A stretch of 54,106 nt of DNA from Alphaproteobacteria bacterium (GCA_016794305.1 JAEUKN010000006.1:1-54106), one strand, 5' to 3'; positions 16,634 through 25,045 are shown, numbered from the stretch's first letter. Notes: generated from the sequence alone by a model not told the origin. A program made the numbers and translations.

Positions 16634-18217
16634 ATGCTCCCCAGCGCGCTGATTATTTTCCGTGAAGTGTTTGAAATTGTTTTGATTGTCGGCATTATTC
16701 TTGCGGCCACGAAGGATCTTCCGGCTAGGTTAAAATACGTATGGGGCGGAATTGGCCTGGGGCTGTTGGGGGCCGGGATGGTTGCCTATTTCATTGATTT
16801 TATTTCGGGACTGGCCGAAGGGGTAGGGCAGGAATTTTTAAATGCCGGAATTTTAATGTTGGCGGCGATCTTTATCGGGTCAACCGTGATTTGGATGAAG
16901 CATCATGCTCATGAGCTGAAGGGCAAGCTGAAAGCGTTGGGTGAGGATGTTGCGAGTGGCACTGCCTCTTACCTTATGCTCACGGTCATTATTGCTCTGG
17001 CTTTATTACGCGAAGGGTCTGAAATTGTACTCTTTACCTATGGGATGATGGCGTCGGGGCAAACAATATCCACGATTTTAATGGGTGCAGCCATCGGGCT
17101 GGCCGGCGGGGCCACGTTGGGGGGGCTTTTATATGCGGGGTTGGTACGCATTCCCACCAAATATTTTTTCCGTGTAACTACGGGACTTCTTACGGTTCTG
17201 GTTGCCGGTATGATGTCCCAAGCCATGGGATATTTGCAGGCGGCCGGTGAATTCGAATCTCTTTCCCACACAGTGTGGAATAGCGGCTGGCTTATTGAAG
17301 ATCACAGCATCACCGGGCAAACGTTAAAGGCCTTGCTGGGTTATACGGCTCAACCAACATTATTACAAATTATCGTCTATCTTTTAACTTTAGGAGCAAT
17401 CACAATGGCGGTCACACTCACCAAAAAACAACCCAAACTTCAACAGCCAAAAATGCCGTCGGCCTCTTCGGCTTCGATGGCTACAATCGGAAAGCTTGGG
17501 CTTTTGGCAATCGCGATCGGCCTATCATCGGCGTCATCCCCGGCATGGGCTGCCAAAACTATTTACACACCCTATGTTGAGCAAGGCGAGCTTGAATTGG
17601 AATATTATGGCGATTACACAGTGAATGGCGATGATGAGGAAGATGGCGCATGGGAACAAAAATTCGGTGTTGGCTATGGCGTTACGGATTTTTGGAAAAC
17701 TGAATTGATCGGCGAGTTTGAAAAAGAAGGTGAAGATGGTGCCGATGCCGAATTTACCGCCGTTGAATGGGAAAACAAATTTCAATTGACTGAACCGGGT
17801 AAATACTGGCTTGATGTTGGTGCCTTGGTGGAATTGGCTATGAATACTCAAGGGGGCCCCAATGCGATCGAGGGAAAATTGCTCCTTGCCAAGGACACGG
17901 GAAAATTCCTCCATGTGGCCAATATCGGGGTGGAGCGTGAATTTGGCGAAGATTCAGAAGATGTATTTGAGGTTGGCGCGTCCTGGAGCACACGTTATCT
18001 TTTGATGCCGCAATTTGAACCGGGATTGGAAATTTACAGCGATTTTGGTAGCCTAAGCGATAGTCATGGCTTTGATGATCAGGATCACTCGGCGGGTCCG
18101 GTGGCCTATGGGGCTTTGGGGCCGTTCAAATATGATGTGGGGTATTTGTTTGGATTGAGCGATCATGCGCCCGATGGACAAATCAAGGCCAAAATTGAGT
18201 ATGAAATGCATTTCTAG
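16634..18217 (+). CDS. FTR1-family iron permease fused to a beta-barrel-like domain
   Basis: 527 residues in two unlike parts. Residues 1-265 are an FTR1 permease with seven hydrophobic segments and both iron motifs, R10-E-V-F-E14 and REGSE near 126-130, which bind Fe(III) in the membrane. Residues about 280-305 look like a second, internal signal peptide ending SSPAWA. Residues 306-527 have alternating strands rich in Tyr, Glu, Asp and Gly and end in Phe (EYEMHF), typical of outer-membrane barrels. A ribosome binding site AGGAG (17392-17396) stands eight bases before an in-frame ATG at 17405 (codon 258), so the second part may also be made separately. A true single-chain fusion would be topologically odd. 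Confidence 0.85.
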   Translation: MLPSALIIFREVFEIVLIVGIILAATKDLPARLKYVWGGIGLGLLGAGMVAYFIDFISGLAEGVGQEFLNAGILMLAAIFIGSTVIWMKHHAHELKGKLKALGEDVASGTASYLMLTVIIALALLREGSEIVLFTYGMMASGQTISTILMGAAIGLAGGATLGGLLYAGLVRIPTKYFFRVTTGLLTVLVAGMMSQAMGYLQAAGEFESLSHTVWNSGWLIEDHSITGQTLKALLGYTAQPTLLQIIVYLLTLGAITMAVTLTKKQPKLQQPKMPSASSASMATIGKLGLLAIAIGLSSASSPAWAAKTIYTPYVEQGELELEYYGDYTVNGDDEEDGAWEQKFGVGYGVTDFWKTELIGEFEKEGEDGADAEFTAVEWENKFQLTEPGKYWLDVGALVELAMNTQGGPNAIEGKLLLAKDTGKFLHVANIGVEREFGEDSEDVFEVGASWSTRYLLMPQFEPGLEIYSDFGSLSDSHGFDDQDHSAGPVAYGALGPFKYDVGYLFGLSDHAPDGQIKAKIEYEMHF

Positions 18218-18275
18218 ACCATTTTCCGATTAGGTGGAAGCCGGTTAATCGCAACAAAATGCGACAAAACAAATA

Positions 18276-18319
18276 TTTAGACCATTTTTCGAGTCCACAT
18301 AACCGAAAAATGGTCTAAA
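18276..18319. terminator. Perfect 16-bp stem after the FTR1 gene, possible terminator
   Basis: TTTAGACCATTTTTCG (18276-18291) pairs perfectly with CGAAAAATGGTCTAAA (18304-18319) around a 12-base loop. There is no U-run after the right arm. A related half-site, TAGACCATTTTCCG, overlaps the FTR1 stop at about 18216-18229. The rest of the 286-base gap to 18503 holds two CTTATACCC direct repeats near 18330-18350 and no gene. Confidence 0.5.
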
Positions 18320-18503
18320 GTCATAAGCTTACTTATACCCTCACTTATACCCTTTGACATTATCCGGTAATGAGTCTATCAAAGGGGCTATAACGGGGCT
18401 GGCAAAAGCTGATTGGATTCTATCTATTCAATCAAGATATTAACGGCTTTTTAATATAAATAATTTAAGTCTGTGAGATACTATAATCACGAAGGAGTAA
18501 CGC

Positions 18504-18956
18504 ATGGCGGCTTTATCAAAATCTATGGCGGTTCTTGATGTGGTGGATGACCCGCGCGGGTTAAAACGCATCTGTATTTCCTGCAGTACGCGGTTTTTTG
18601 ACCTGAATAAACGCCCCATTATCTGCCCGTCCTGTGGTGCCGAATTCACGGGTGAGGTGAAAATCAAATCGCGTCGCGGTCGTGCCGCCGCCGATGATAC
18701 AAGTGAAGACAGCCAAGTATCAGAGGATACAGAGGCCGAAGACGAAGATTTAATCGAAGATGATGCGGATATCGAATCGGAAACGGTCAGTTTGGAAGAT
18801 GCCGAAGATATGGACGATGACGACGATATGAATGATGATGATCTGGATGACGGGGATATAGAATTGGATGATGATGATCTCGATGTCGATCTGGATGATG
18901 ACGATGACGAGGATTTGGATGATGAGATTGATGTTGATATTGAGGATGAAAAGTAA
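18504..18956 (+). CDS. TIGR02300 family (FYDLN acid) zinc-ribbon protein
   Basis: 150 residues. The N-terminal part has a four-Cys zinc ribbon (C24, C27, C41, C44) flanking RFFDLNKRPIICPSC, which matches the FYDLN signature with Phe in place of the first Tyr. The rest, from about 60, is a highly acidic Asp/Glu tail. The family is widespread in Alphaproteobacteria and has no established function. AAGGAG lies six bases before the ATG. It is followed 41 bases later by three tandem paralogous genes on the same strand. Confidence 0.92.
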   Translation: MAALSKSMAVLDVVDDPRGLKRICISCSTRFFDLNKRPIICPSCGAEFTGEVKIKSRRGRAAADDTSEDSQVSEDTEAEDEDLIEDDADIESETVSLEDAEDMDDDDDMNDDDLDDGDIELDDDDLDVDLDDDDDEDLDDEIDVDIEDEK

Positions 18957-18997
18957 CATTTTTGCCCCCTTCAACCGGAATATGATTTAGGGCCGAT

Positions 18998-19594
18998 GTG
19001 ATGACTCAGTTTTATGATCTTCCCTCCCAACTTCAAGAACTGCTGATTATGCTGCCTTTCAGGGTTGGGTATTATGTCTCTGCCAGTGATCAAACCGGTG
19101 GGGAGGAGGCCGAAGCGCAAGAGCTTGAGGCTCTATCCAATATCGTGACCTATTATATTGAGGACGCGCTCAAATCCGAAATCGCGCAGCAGGCCATGAC
19201 GGAAATGCTGGGGCGGCGCAAATATTGGGATAAATGGCGCGAACATATTGATCAGGTGCCCACGCAATGTGAAAAATTATTTGAAGAGTTGGGCGCGTAT
19301 TTAGATGATAAAGACTTGATCGGGTTCAAAAATAATTTGATTGATATCGCGATTGCGGTGGCTCAGGCCTATTGCGAGGATGAACACGGTGCGGCGTCTG
19401 AGGTGCGGGAAACCAGTATTGCTGCGCTTCTTAAACGCATAGGACAGGCCATATTTCCGCAGGCCATTTTCCCGCAGGCCATTTTTTCGGGTGAACCGCA
19501 ATCGGAACAAACAATATCTTATAATATCAGTGCCGCAGAGCGAGAGGCAATCTTGAAATTGGCCGATGCGCTGCAAATTGAAGTGGCGATTTGA
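18998..19594 (+). CDS. Uncharacterised helical protein, paralogue 1 of 3
   Basis: 198 residues, predicted helical and acidic. The N-terminal motif LPFRVGYYVSASDQTGGEE is followed by ELEAL, and a central RRKYWDKW precedes a helix DLIGFKNNLIDIAIAVAQAYCE. The same pattern recurs in the next two genes. The SASD-x-acidic segment before a helix recalls TerB-like repeats, but I would not assign that family without a profile search. No signal peptide or membrane helix. The C-terminal part contains QAIFPQAIFPQAIFSG from a 15-bp tandem repeat. Function unknown. Confidence 0.8.
   Translation: MMTQFYDLPSQLQELLIMLPFRVGYYVSASDQTGGEEAEAQELEALSNIVTYYIEDALKSEIAQQAMTEMLGRRKYWDKWREHIDQVPTQCEKLFEELGAYLDDKDLIGFKNNLIDIAIAVAQAYCEDEHGAASEVRETSIAALLKRIGQAIFPQAIFPQAIFSGEPQSEQTISYNISAAEREAILKLADALQIEVAI
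19445..19489 (+). repeat. 15-bp tandem repeat, three copies, inside paralogue 1
   Basis: CAGGCCATATTTCCG, CAGGCCATTTTCCCG and CAGGCCATTTTTTCG follow one another in frame and encode QAIFP-like units. The repeat keeps the reading frame, so it is a length-variable spot in the coding region. Confidence 0.9.
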
Positions 19595-19605
19595 GGGGGG
19601 CGGGC

Positions 19606-20175
19606 ATGTCGGAATTGGAACGTTTTTCTCCTGAATTACAGGAATTTTTGGCCGGGCTATTTTACCGCGTGGGCGATTTTATCTCCGCCAGCGATGATAC
19701 GGATGTGGGCGAAGAGTCAGAGGAATTAGAGCAAAAATCTATGTTGGCCCTGATCACGCAATTCTCTGAAAGCCGTAAGCTCCCGCCACTCATTTGTGAC
19801 ATGGCAAGGGAAACATTTGCCCGCCGGCGTGATTGGGTGCGGTGGGGGGATGCCCGCGGACAGTTTTTGAGTGAATTTGAGGATGCCTTTGATCTCTTGC
19901 AAGACAGCCTGATCGAAGGCGAAGCGCAATCCCTGCGCAGATGTGCATTCTTTCTGGCGATGCGGGTGGCGGAGTCGTTTCGTGAAGAGGCTGATTACGG
20001 ATTGGACGATGCAAATTATTTTGACAAAATGCAGAAAAAAATTGCATACTGGACACTCGCTTTGACGGATCGTGACGCCCGGAAAAAGCTGAATATTTCA
20101 CCGGCCGAAGACAGCGCCCTTCATCAACTTTATGACATTTTGAACAGATTATGCCCCTCTCTCCCGAAGACTTGA
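19606..20175 (+). CDS. Uncharacterised helical protein, paralogue 2 of 3
   Basis: 189 residues from the ATG at 19606, which has the purine-rich GAGGGGGG just upstream; the frame opens slightly earlier with a TTG at 19591. Motifs align with paralogue 1: FSPELQEFLAGLFYRVGDF, ISASDDTDVGEESEE, RRRDWVRW and RRCAFFLAMRVAESFREE. It is soluble and acidic, with no known domain. It lies 11 bases after gene 1 and overlaps gene 3 by 25 bases, so the three are cotranscribed. Confidence 0.8.
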   Translation: MSELERFSPELQEFLAGLFYRVGDFISASDDTDVGEESEELEQKSMLALITQFSESRKLPPLICDMARETFARRRDWVRWGDARGQFLSEFEDAFDLLQDSLIEGEAQSLRRCAFFLAMRVAESFREEADYGLDDANYFDKMQKKIAYWTLALTDRDARKKLNISPAEDSALHQLYDILNRLCPSLPKT

Positions 20176-20663
20176 TTATCGTTGCGCGCATCACGTATCG
20201 CAGCGCCCTGTGGATTTCCTATTCCGATGATGATGGCGGGCGCAGCGCGCAGGCGCAAGAATCGGCTGTGCTAAAACGATCTATCCAGACGCTACAGCGC
20301 AAAACGCGAGTGGGCTCTGATGAGCGCAAAATTTTAGAACTTGCCATCGCTAAAACTGATCTCTGGCATGAATGGTCCGTGGACTTAATCGGTGTGATCG
20401 AAGATATTCAAAAGCATATCGAAAAAATTTCACCCAGTATGCGCATGATCATCATGGAAATCGCCAAAAATGTGGCGACAGCCTTTGAGGAACGCTCATG
20501 GTTATCATCCATGCGGGTGCGGATGGTGGCCGGTGTGCGCAATAAATTTACCAAAATGCGGCCAAAAATGACTCCAAAGCAAATTTCCAGTATTTCGGAT
20601 TGTGAAATGTCGGCTTTGAGGGAGCTTGCTAAGGCGCTCGGCGTTTCCAACTTTTTGGGCTAG
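20151..20663 (+). CDS. Uncharacterised helical protein, paralogue 3 of 3
   Basis: 170 residues. LSPEDLIIVARITYRSALW and ISYSDDDGGRSAQAQE align with the start of paralogue 2, and TDLWHEW and IIMEIAKNVATAFEER with the later motifs, which supports the ATG at 20151 inside the end of gene 2. It is more basic towards the C-terminus than its siblings. No strong ribosome binding site is seen, so translation may depend on the upstream gene. sucA follows 72 bases later. Confidence 0.78.
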   Translation: MPLSPEDLIIVARITYRSALWISYSDDDGGRSAQAQESAVLKRSIQTLQRKTRVGSDERKILELAIAKTDLWHEWSVDLIGVIEDIQKHIEKISPSMRMIIMEIAKNVATAFEERSWLSSMRVRMVAGVRNKFTKMRPKMTPKQISSISDCEMSALRELAKALGVSNFLG

Positions 20664-20735
20664 ATTTTTATCCCCGATCTGTCATAAATTAGTCTCTGAT
20701 TTTTTCGTTTAACCATAGGATTTCAGATTATTATC

Positions 20736-23681
20736 ATGCCTCACTCCAGCAATGCCGCTCTTAAAACCATTTTGACCGGATTTAACGCCGAATATATCGC
20801 GCAACTTTATGCGGCTTATTTGAATAACCAGTCCAGTGTGGATGAAAGCTGGCGCGCTGTTTTTGCTGATTTACAAGATGATGAGGCCGCCCTTTTGGCG
20901 GAGATTTCCGGGGCCAGCTGGGGCGCGGCAGAGTTTAAAAATAGTCCGCAAGGATTTGATCAGAATCACAGCACGCAGGCAGTGCCGACAAACGCCGTCG
21001 CACCGCAAAAAGGCGGCAAAATTGCACAGTTCCCGACACATGCACAACCCCAACAGTCTCATGCGGGGGTGAATGTTTCCCATGATGTTGAACAGGCCAC
21101 GCGCGATTCTATTGCGGCCCTGATGATGATTCGCGCCTATCGTGCGTTGGGACATTTATCCGCTGATCTCGACCCGCTGGGATTAAAACAGATTGAGGTT
21201 CATAAGGAACTTGACCCGAGCTTTTACGGCTTTGGCCCGCAGGATATGAAACGCAAAATTTATATTGGCGGCGTTTTGGGGCTGGATTACGCAACAATTG
21301 GCGAGATTGCGGACGCGCTGCGCCATATTTATTGCGGCAAAATCGGCGTGGAGTTTTTGCATTCCGTTGCCCCTGAAGAAAAAAGCTGGATTCAGGAAAA
21401 AATCGAAGCCGCGCGCAATCATACGCCCTTTACGGCAGAAGAAAAACGCCGTTTCTATCAAAATTTGGTGGCCGCAGAGGGGCTAGAAAAATTCCTCCAC
21501 ACCAAGCATGTCGGCACCAAGCGTTTTGGGATTGACGGGGGGGAGAGTTTTATTGCCTCGCTCGAAGAAATCATTCACCGCGGGGCCGAATTGGGATGTA
21601 AAGAGGTTGTGATCGGCATGGCGCACCGTGGGCGGCTCAATGTGCTGACCAATGTTGTGGGCAAACCCTATACCACCTTATTTGCAGAGTTCCAGGGGAT
21701 TTCCACCAATCCAGATGATATTTTGGGAACGGGCGATGTGAAATATCACATGGGCTTTACCAATGATAAAAATTACGGCAATCATCCGGTTCACGTCACC
21801 TTAACCGCCAACCCGTCACATCTTGAGGCCGTCAATCCCGTGGTCATTGGCCGTGTGCGTGCCAAACAATTCCAGCGTCAGGACAAAGCGCGGGAGCAAG
21901 TGATTCCGATCCTGGTTCACGGCGATGCGGCCTTTATTGGTCAGGGCGTGGTCGCGGAAACATTGATTATGTCGGAACTGCCGGGTTATAGCGTTGGCGG
22001 AACCATCCATATTGTCATCAATAACCAAATCGGCTTTACCACTATGCCGAAATATTCCCGATCCGGTCCTTATTGTACCGATATGGCGAAAATTCTGTCG
22101 GCGCCAATTTTCCATGTGAACGGGGATGATGTGGAGTCGGTGATGCATGTCTCTCGTCTTGCGGCGGAATTCCGTCAAACCTTCAAAAAAGATGTGGTGG
22201 TCGATATTTTCTGTTATCGCCGTTATGGTCATAATGAAGGGGATGAGCCATCCTTTACCCAACCGCTGATGTACAAAAAAATCAAAACTTTGGACAATGT
22301 GCGGGAAATTTATGGGCGGCAGTTGATCAGCGAAAAAATCATTGACCAAGCCACGAATGACTCCATCGTTGCCGATTTCCAAACCAAACTTGATCAGGCC
22401 TATGAAGCCACCAAAGGATTTAAGGCCAATAAGGCCGATTATCTGGAGGGGTATTGGAGCGGACTCAAAGTTGCCTATGGCGATGAACGGCGCGGCACCA
22501 CGGCGGTTGCGCTTGATAGGCTGAAATTCCTGGGTGAACGTTTGACCCATGTGCCTGAAAATTTCCACATTAACCCCAAAATCGCGCGGCAATTGGAACA
22601 AAAATCCGAGATGTTTAAAACCGGGCAGGGGTTTGATTGGGGAACGGCAGAGGCTCTGGCTTTTGCCAGTTTGCTCGATGAAGGCACCCATGTGCGGCTT
22701 TCGGGTGAGGATGTGGGGCGCGGCACCTTTTCGCACCGTCACGCCATCATTTATGATCAGGAAAACGAAGAAAAACTGATCCCGCTCAATCATTTGCGGG
22801 ACTCCCAAGCCTCATTCGAAGTGCATGACAGCCCCCTATCGGAATTTGCCGTGCTCGGCTTTGAATTGGGGTATTCCTGGGCGGAACCGCGCGCCCTCGT
22901 GCTTTGGGAGGCGCAATTTGGTGATTTCGTCAACGGCGCGCAAATCATCATTGACCAGTTTTTGGCATCGTCAGAGAGCAAATGGCTGCGTATGTCGGGG
23001 CTTGTGATGCTCTTGCCGCACGGATTTGAAGGGCAGGGGCCGGAGCATTCCTCGGCACGGTTAGAGCGATTCTTGCAACTCTGCGCCGAAGATAATCTCC
23101 AGATTTGCAACATCACAACCCCTGCCAATTATTTCCATGCGCTGCGTCGCCAGATTCATCGTGATTTCCGCAAACCGTTGATCAATATGGCACCGAAATC
23201 CTTGCTGCGTCATAAATTGGCGGTATCACCCATTGATCATTTCACGGGTGAGAGCACATTCCACCGCGTCCTGTGGGATGACGGGCGCGATATGCTCTGT
23301 GCCGATCGCGATATGGCGCGGGTGGTGCTGTGTTCGGGCAAGGTTTATTACGACCTTTTGGAGGAGCGGAATAAACGCGGCATTAAAAATGTTGTGATCT
23401 TGCGCCTTGAACAACTCTACCCGTTCCCGGATCGCGTGTTGGCCGATGAATTGAAAAAATATCCCAATGCCGATGTGATCTGGTGCCAGGAAGAGCCGAA
23501 AAACCAAGGCGCGTGGAGTTTTGTCAATCCGTTGTTGGAGGATGTTTTGGTGGGGCTCAACCATAAAACCACACGGGCAAAATTTGTGGGTCGTGTGGCA
23601 ACTGCGGCCCCGGCGACGGGGTACCTCAAACGCCATAATATGGAACAGGCACGATTGGTTGATGACGCGCTGACTGTATAG
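20736..23681 (+). CDS. sucA: 2-oxoglutarate dehydrogenase E1 component
   Basis: Thiamine-diphosphate enzyme of 981 residues that decarboxylates 2-oxoglutarate in the TCA cycle and passes the succinyl group to the E2 subunit. It has the E1o N-terminus (YIAQLYAAYLNNQSSVDESW), a flexible Gln/His-rich insert at about 70-110, the active-site region IGMAHRGRLNVL and TANPSHLEAVNPV, and the C-terminal SGKVYYDL and EEPKNQGAW. sucB and lpd are not next to it; a repeat element begins immediately after the stop. Confidence 0.97.
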   Translation: MPHSSNAALKTILTGFNAEYIAQLYAAYLNNQSSVDESWRAVFADLQDDEAALLAEISGASWGAAEFKNSPQGFDQNHSTQAVPTNAVAPQKGGKIAQFPTHAQPQQSHAGVNVSHDVEQATRDSIAALMMIRAYRALGHLSADLDPLGLKQIEVHKELDPSFYGFGPQDMKRKIYIGGVLGLDYATIGEIADALRHIYCGKIGVEFLHSVAPEEKSWIQEKIEAARNHTPFTAEEKRRFYQNLVAAEGLEKFLHTKHVGTKRFGIDGGESFIASLEEIIHRGAELGCKEVVIGMAHRGRLNVLTNVVGKPYTTLFAEFQGISTNPDDILGTGDVKYHMGFTNDKNYGNHPVHVTLTANPSHLEAVNPVVIGRVRAKQFQRQDKAREQVIPILVHGDAAFIGQGVVAETLIMSELPGYSVGGTIHIVINNQIGFTTMPKYSRSGPYCTDMAKILSAPIFHVNGDDVESVMHVSRLAAEFRQTFKKDVVVDIFCYRRYGHNEGDEPSFTQPLMYKKIKTLDNVREIYGRQLISEKIIDQATNDSIVADFQTKLDQAYEATKGFKANKADYLEGYWSGLKVAYGDERRGTTAVALDRLKFLGERLTHVPENFHINPKIARQLEQKSEMFKTGQGFDWGTAEALAFASLLDEGTHVRLSGEDVGRGTFSHRHAIIYDQENEEKLIPLNHLRDSQASFEVHDSPLSEFAVLGFELGYSWAEPRALVLWEAQFGDFVNGAQIIIDQFLASSESKWLRMSGLVMLLPHGFEGQGPEHSSARLERFLQLCAEDNLQICNITTPANYFHALRRQIHRDFRKPLINMAPKSLLRHKLAVSPIDHFTGESTFHRVLWDDGRDMLCADRDMARVVLCSGKVYYDLLEERNKRGIKNVVILRLEQLYPFPDRVLADELKKYPNADVIWCQEEPKNQGAWSFVNPLLEDVLVGLNHKTTRAKFVGRVATAAPATGYLKRHNMEQARLVDDALTV

Positions 23682-23687
23682 GCCGGC

Positions 23688-23723
23688 AATTCAGTCTTCC
23701 AACTATACTTGGAAGACTGAATT
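23688..23723. terminator. Perfect 15-bp hairpin after sucA
   Basis: AATTCAGTCTTCCAA (23688-23702) pairs perfectly with TTGGAAGACTGAATT (23709-23723) around CTATAC, starting six bases after the sucA stop. It has no U-run. It arises because the left end of repeat family 2 is present here in both orientations. It could end or protect sucA mRNA. Confidence 0.55.
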
Positions 23724-23808
23724 TCTGGCTAGGAACAAGCAACGCAGCGTAGGGATTCTACGTAAGGAGCGAAGTGACAACGTCCAGGAGTTCAGTATTC
23801 CGAGTATA
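23704..23808. mobile_element. 105-bp MITE-like repeat (family 2, copy A)
   Basis: The ends are imperfect inverted repeats: TATACTTGGAAGACTGAA on the left against TATACTCGGAATACTGAA read from the right end (16 of 18). An internal hairpin has GCGTAG and CTACGT arms. The same element occurs inverted at 40575-40680. It has no reading frame of note. Confidence 0.8.
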
Positions 23809-23838
23809 TATTCTCGTCACCGGATCGGAGGTCTGTTC

Positions 23839-24774
23839 ATGCGTGTCTTTTTGACCGGCGGCACCGGGATGGTGGGGTCTTGCTTTCTGCGCTTAATGGC
23901 TGAACTGAAGCCGCATTGGCAGGTCACAGCCCCAACCCGTGCCGAGCTTGATTTATGTGATCGTCAGCAGGTGCTGGCGGCTCTACAACTTCAGGCTGGC
24001 GCAAAGCCCTATGATCTTGTTATCCATGCAGGGGCGAAAGTTGGCGGAATCAAGGCCAATCAGGATCATATGGTGGATTTTTTTACCCAAAATATGATGA
24101 TGGGATTAAATGTGATTGCCGGCGCGGCGCAAAGCGGCATTAAAAATCTGATTAATTTAGGCAGTTCATGCATGTATCCGCGCAATTTTGGCGAAAAACT
24201 ACGCGAAGAAGATATCTTGGCGGCACCGTTAGAGCCAACCAATGAAGGCTACGCACTGGCCAAAATATCGGCCCAACGTCTATGCGTTTATTTGATGCGG
24301 GAGCATCCCGAACTTAACTACAAAACCATCATTCCCTGCAACCTCTATGGGCCGGGCGATCGCTATGACGCCAGCGGGGGGCATTTATTTGCCCATATTA
24401 TCATGAAAACTCATGCGGCGGTGATGAGCGGCGCGGAGCAAGTGGAAATTTGGGGGGATGGGACCGCGCGACGTGAATTTGTTTATGTTGATGATATGGT
24501 GGAATTTGCCATCAGATTTGCCGATCATCTTCAGGATTTCCCCGATACGGTGAATATCGGCGCGGGGTGCGACCACACGGTGCGTGATTATTATGAAATA
24601 GTGGCAGATTGTTTGGGATATCAGGGTGAATTTTATTATAACAAAAACTACCCGAACGGGATGGCGCATAAGTTAATGGATATCACCCTGGCCCAATCCC
24701 TTGGCTGGAGCCCAAAAACTAGCCTTAAAGAAGGCATTCATAAAACCTACGAAGCTTATCGGGGATCCAGATGA
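23839..24774 (+). CDS. fcl: GDP-L-fucose synthase-like NAD-dependent epimerase/dehydratase
   Basis: 311-residue extended short-chain dehydrogenase. The NADP-binding GGTGMVG is at 7-13, the family's NLGSSCMYP at about 106-114, and the catalytic Tyr and Lys lie in NEGYALAK. CNLYGPGDRYD and a sugar-nucleotide binding segment with EIWGDGTARREFVYVDD follow. The length matches GDP-L-fucose synthases (about 310-320), which convert GDP-4-keto-6-deoxymannose to GDP-fucose for surface glycans. A gmd gene is not adjacent. GGAGG precedes the ATG. The exact sugar is inferred. Confidence 0.85.
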   Translation: MRVFLTGGTGMVGSCFLRLMAELKPHWQVTAPTRAELDLCDRQQVLAALQLQAGAKPYDLVIHAGAKVGGIKANQDHMVDFFTQNMMMGLNVIAGAAQSGIKNLINLGSSCMYPRNFGEKLREEDILAAPLEPTNEGYALAKISAQRLCVYLMREHPELNYKTIIPCNLYGPGDRYDASGGHLFAHIIMKTHAAVMSGAEQVEIWGDGTARREFVYVDDMVEFAIRFADHLQDFPDTVNIGAGCDHTVRDYYEIVADCLGYQGEFYYNKNYPNGMAHKLMDITLAQSLGWSPKTSLKEGIHKTYEAYRGSR

Positions 24775-24905
24775 TGATTGCAGCTTCGCTGCACAAGATA
24801 CCGGTCCCTGCCGTACAAATCTACGAGCCAGCAGATTTGATACTCACGATAGTCAAGACGGATTATTTGATTCGATCCACAAATTGAAATCTTAAGAAAA
24901 GAAAC

Positions 24906-24980
24906 TGGCAGGGGCAGAAGGATTTGAACCCTCGACCCTCGGTTTTGGAGACCGATGCTCTACCGCTGAGCTATACCCCT
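24906..24980 (-). tRNA. trpT: tRNA-Trp (anticodon CCA)
   Basis: Read on the minus strand, the gene folds into a cloverleaf. Its acceptor arm is AGGGGTA paired with TGCCCCT, its D-arm AGCTC/GAGC, and its anticodon loop CTCCAAA, with CCA in the anticodon positions. The T-arm contains GGTTCAAATCC. A discriminator G (24909) and an encoded CCA end (24908-24906) follow. In many bacteria tRNA-Trp precedes secE-nusG-rplK; here it stands alone downstream of glnA. Confidence 0.97.
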
Positions 24981-25014
24981 GTGCAAGTTCATGTATGCAA
25001 GTCCAAGAGAATGA

Positions 25015-25045
25015 TTTCCGGCCGGGTGTGCGGTGTGGCCGGAAA
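25015..25045. terminator. Hairpin between glnA and tRNA-Trp
   Basis: TTTCCGGCC (25015-25023) pairs perfectly with GGCCGGAAA (25037-25045) around 13 bases. It lies between the 3' end of glnA and the tRNA gene, both on the minus strand. No U-run follows, so it may be a weak terminator or a processing structure. Confidence 0.45.

Noticed and set aside
19445..19489. CRISPR-like repeats (also 8813-8853 and 51142-51177)
   Set aside because: The units are short and directly adjacent without spacers, so these are simple tandem repeats.
21816..22808. 330-codon open frame antisense to sucA
   Set aside because: It has no ribosome binding site or known motif, and it lies wholly within a clear E1 coding region. 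It is a by-product of codon bias.
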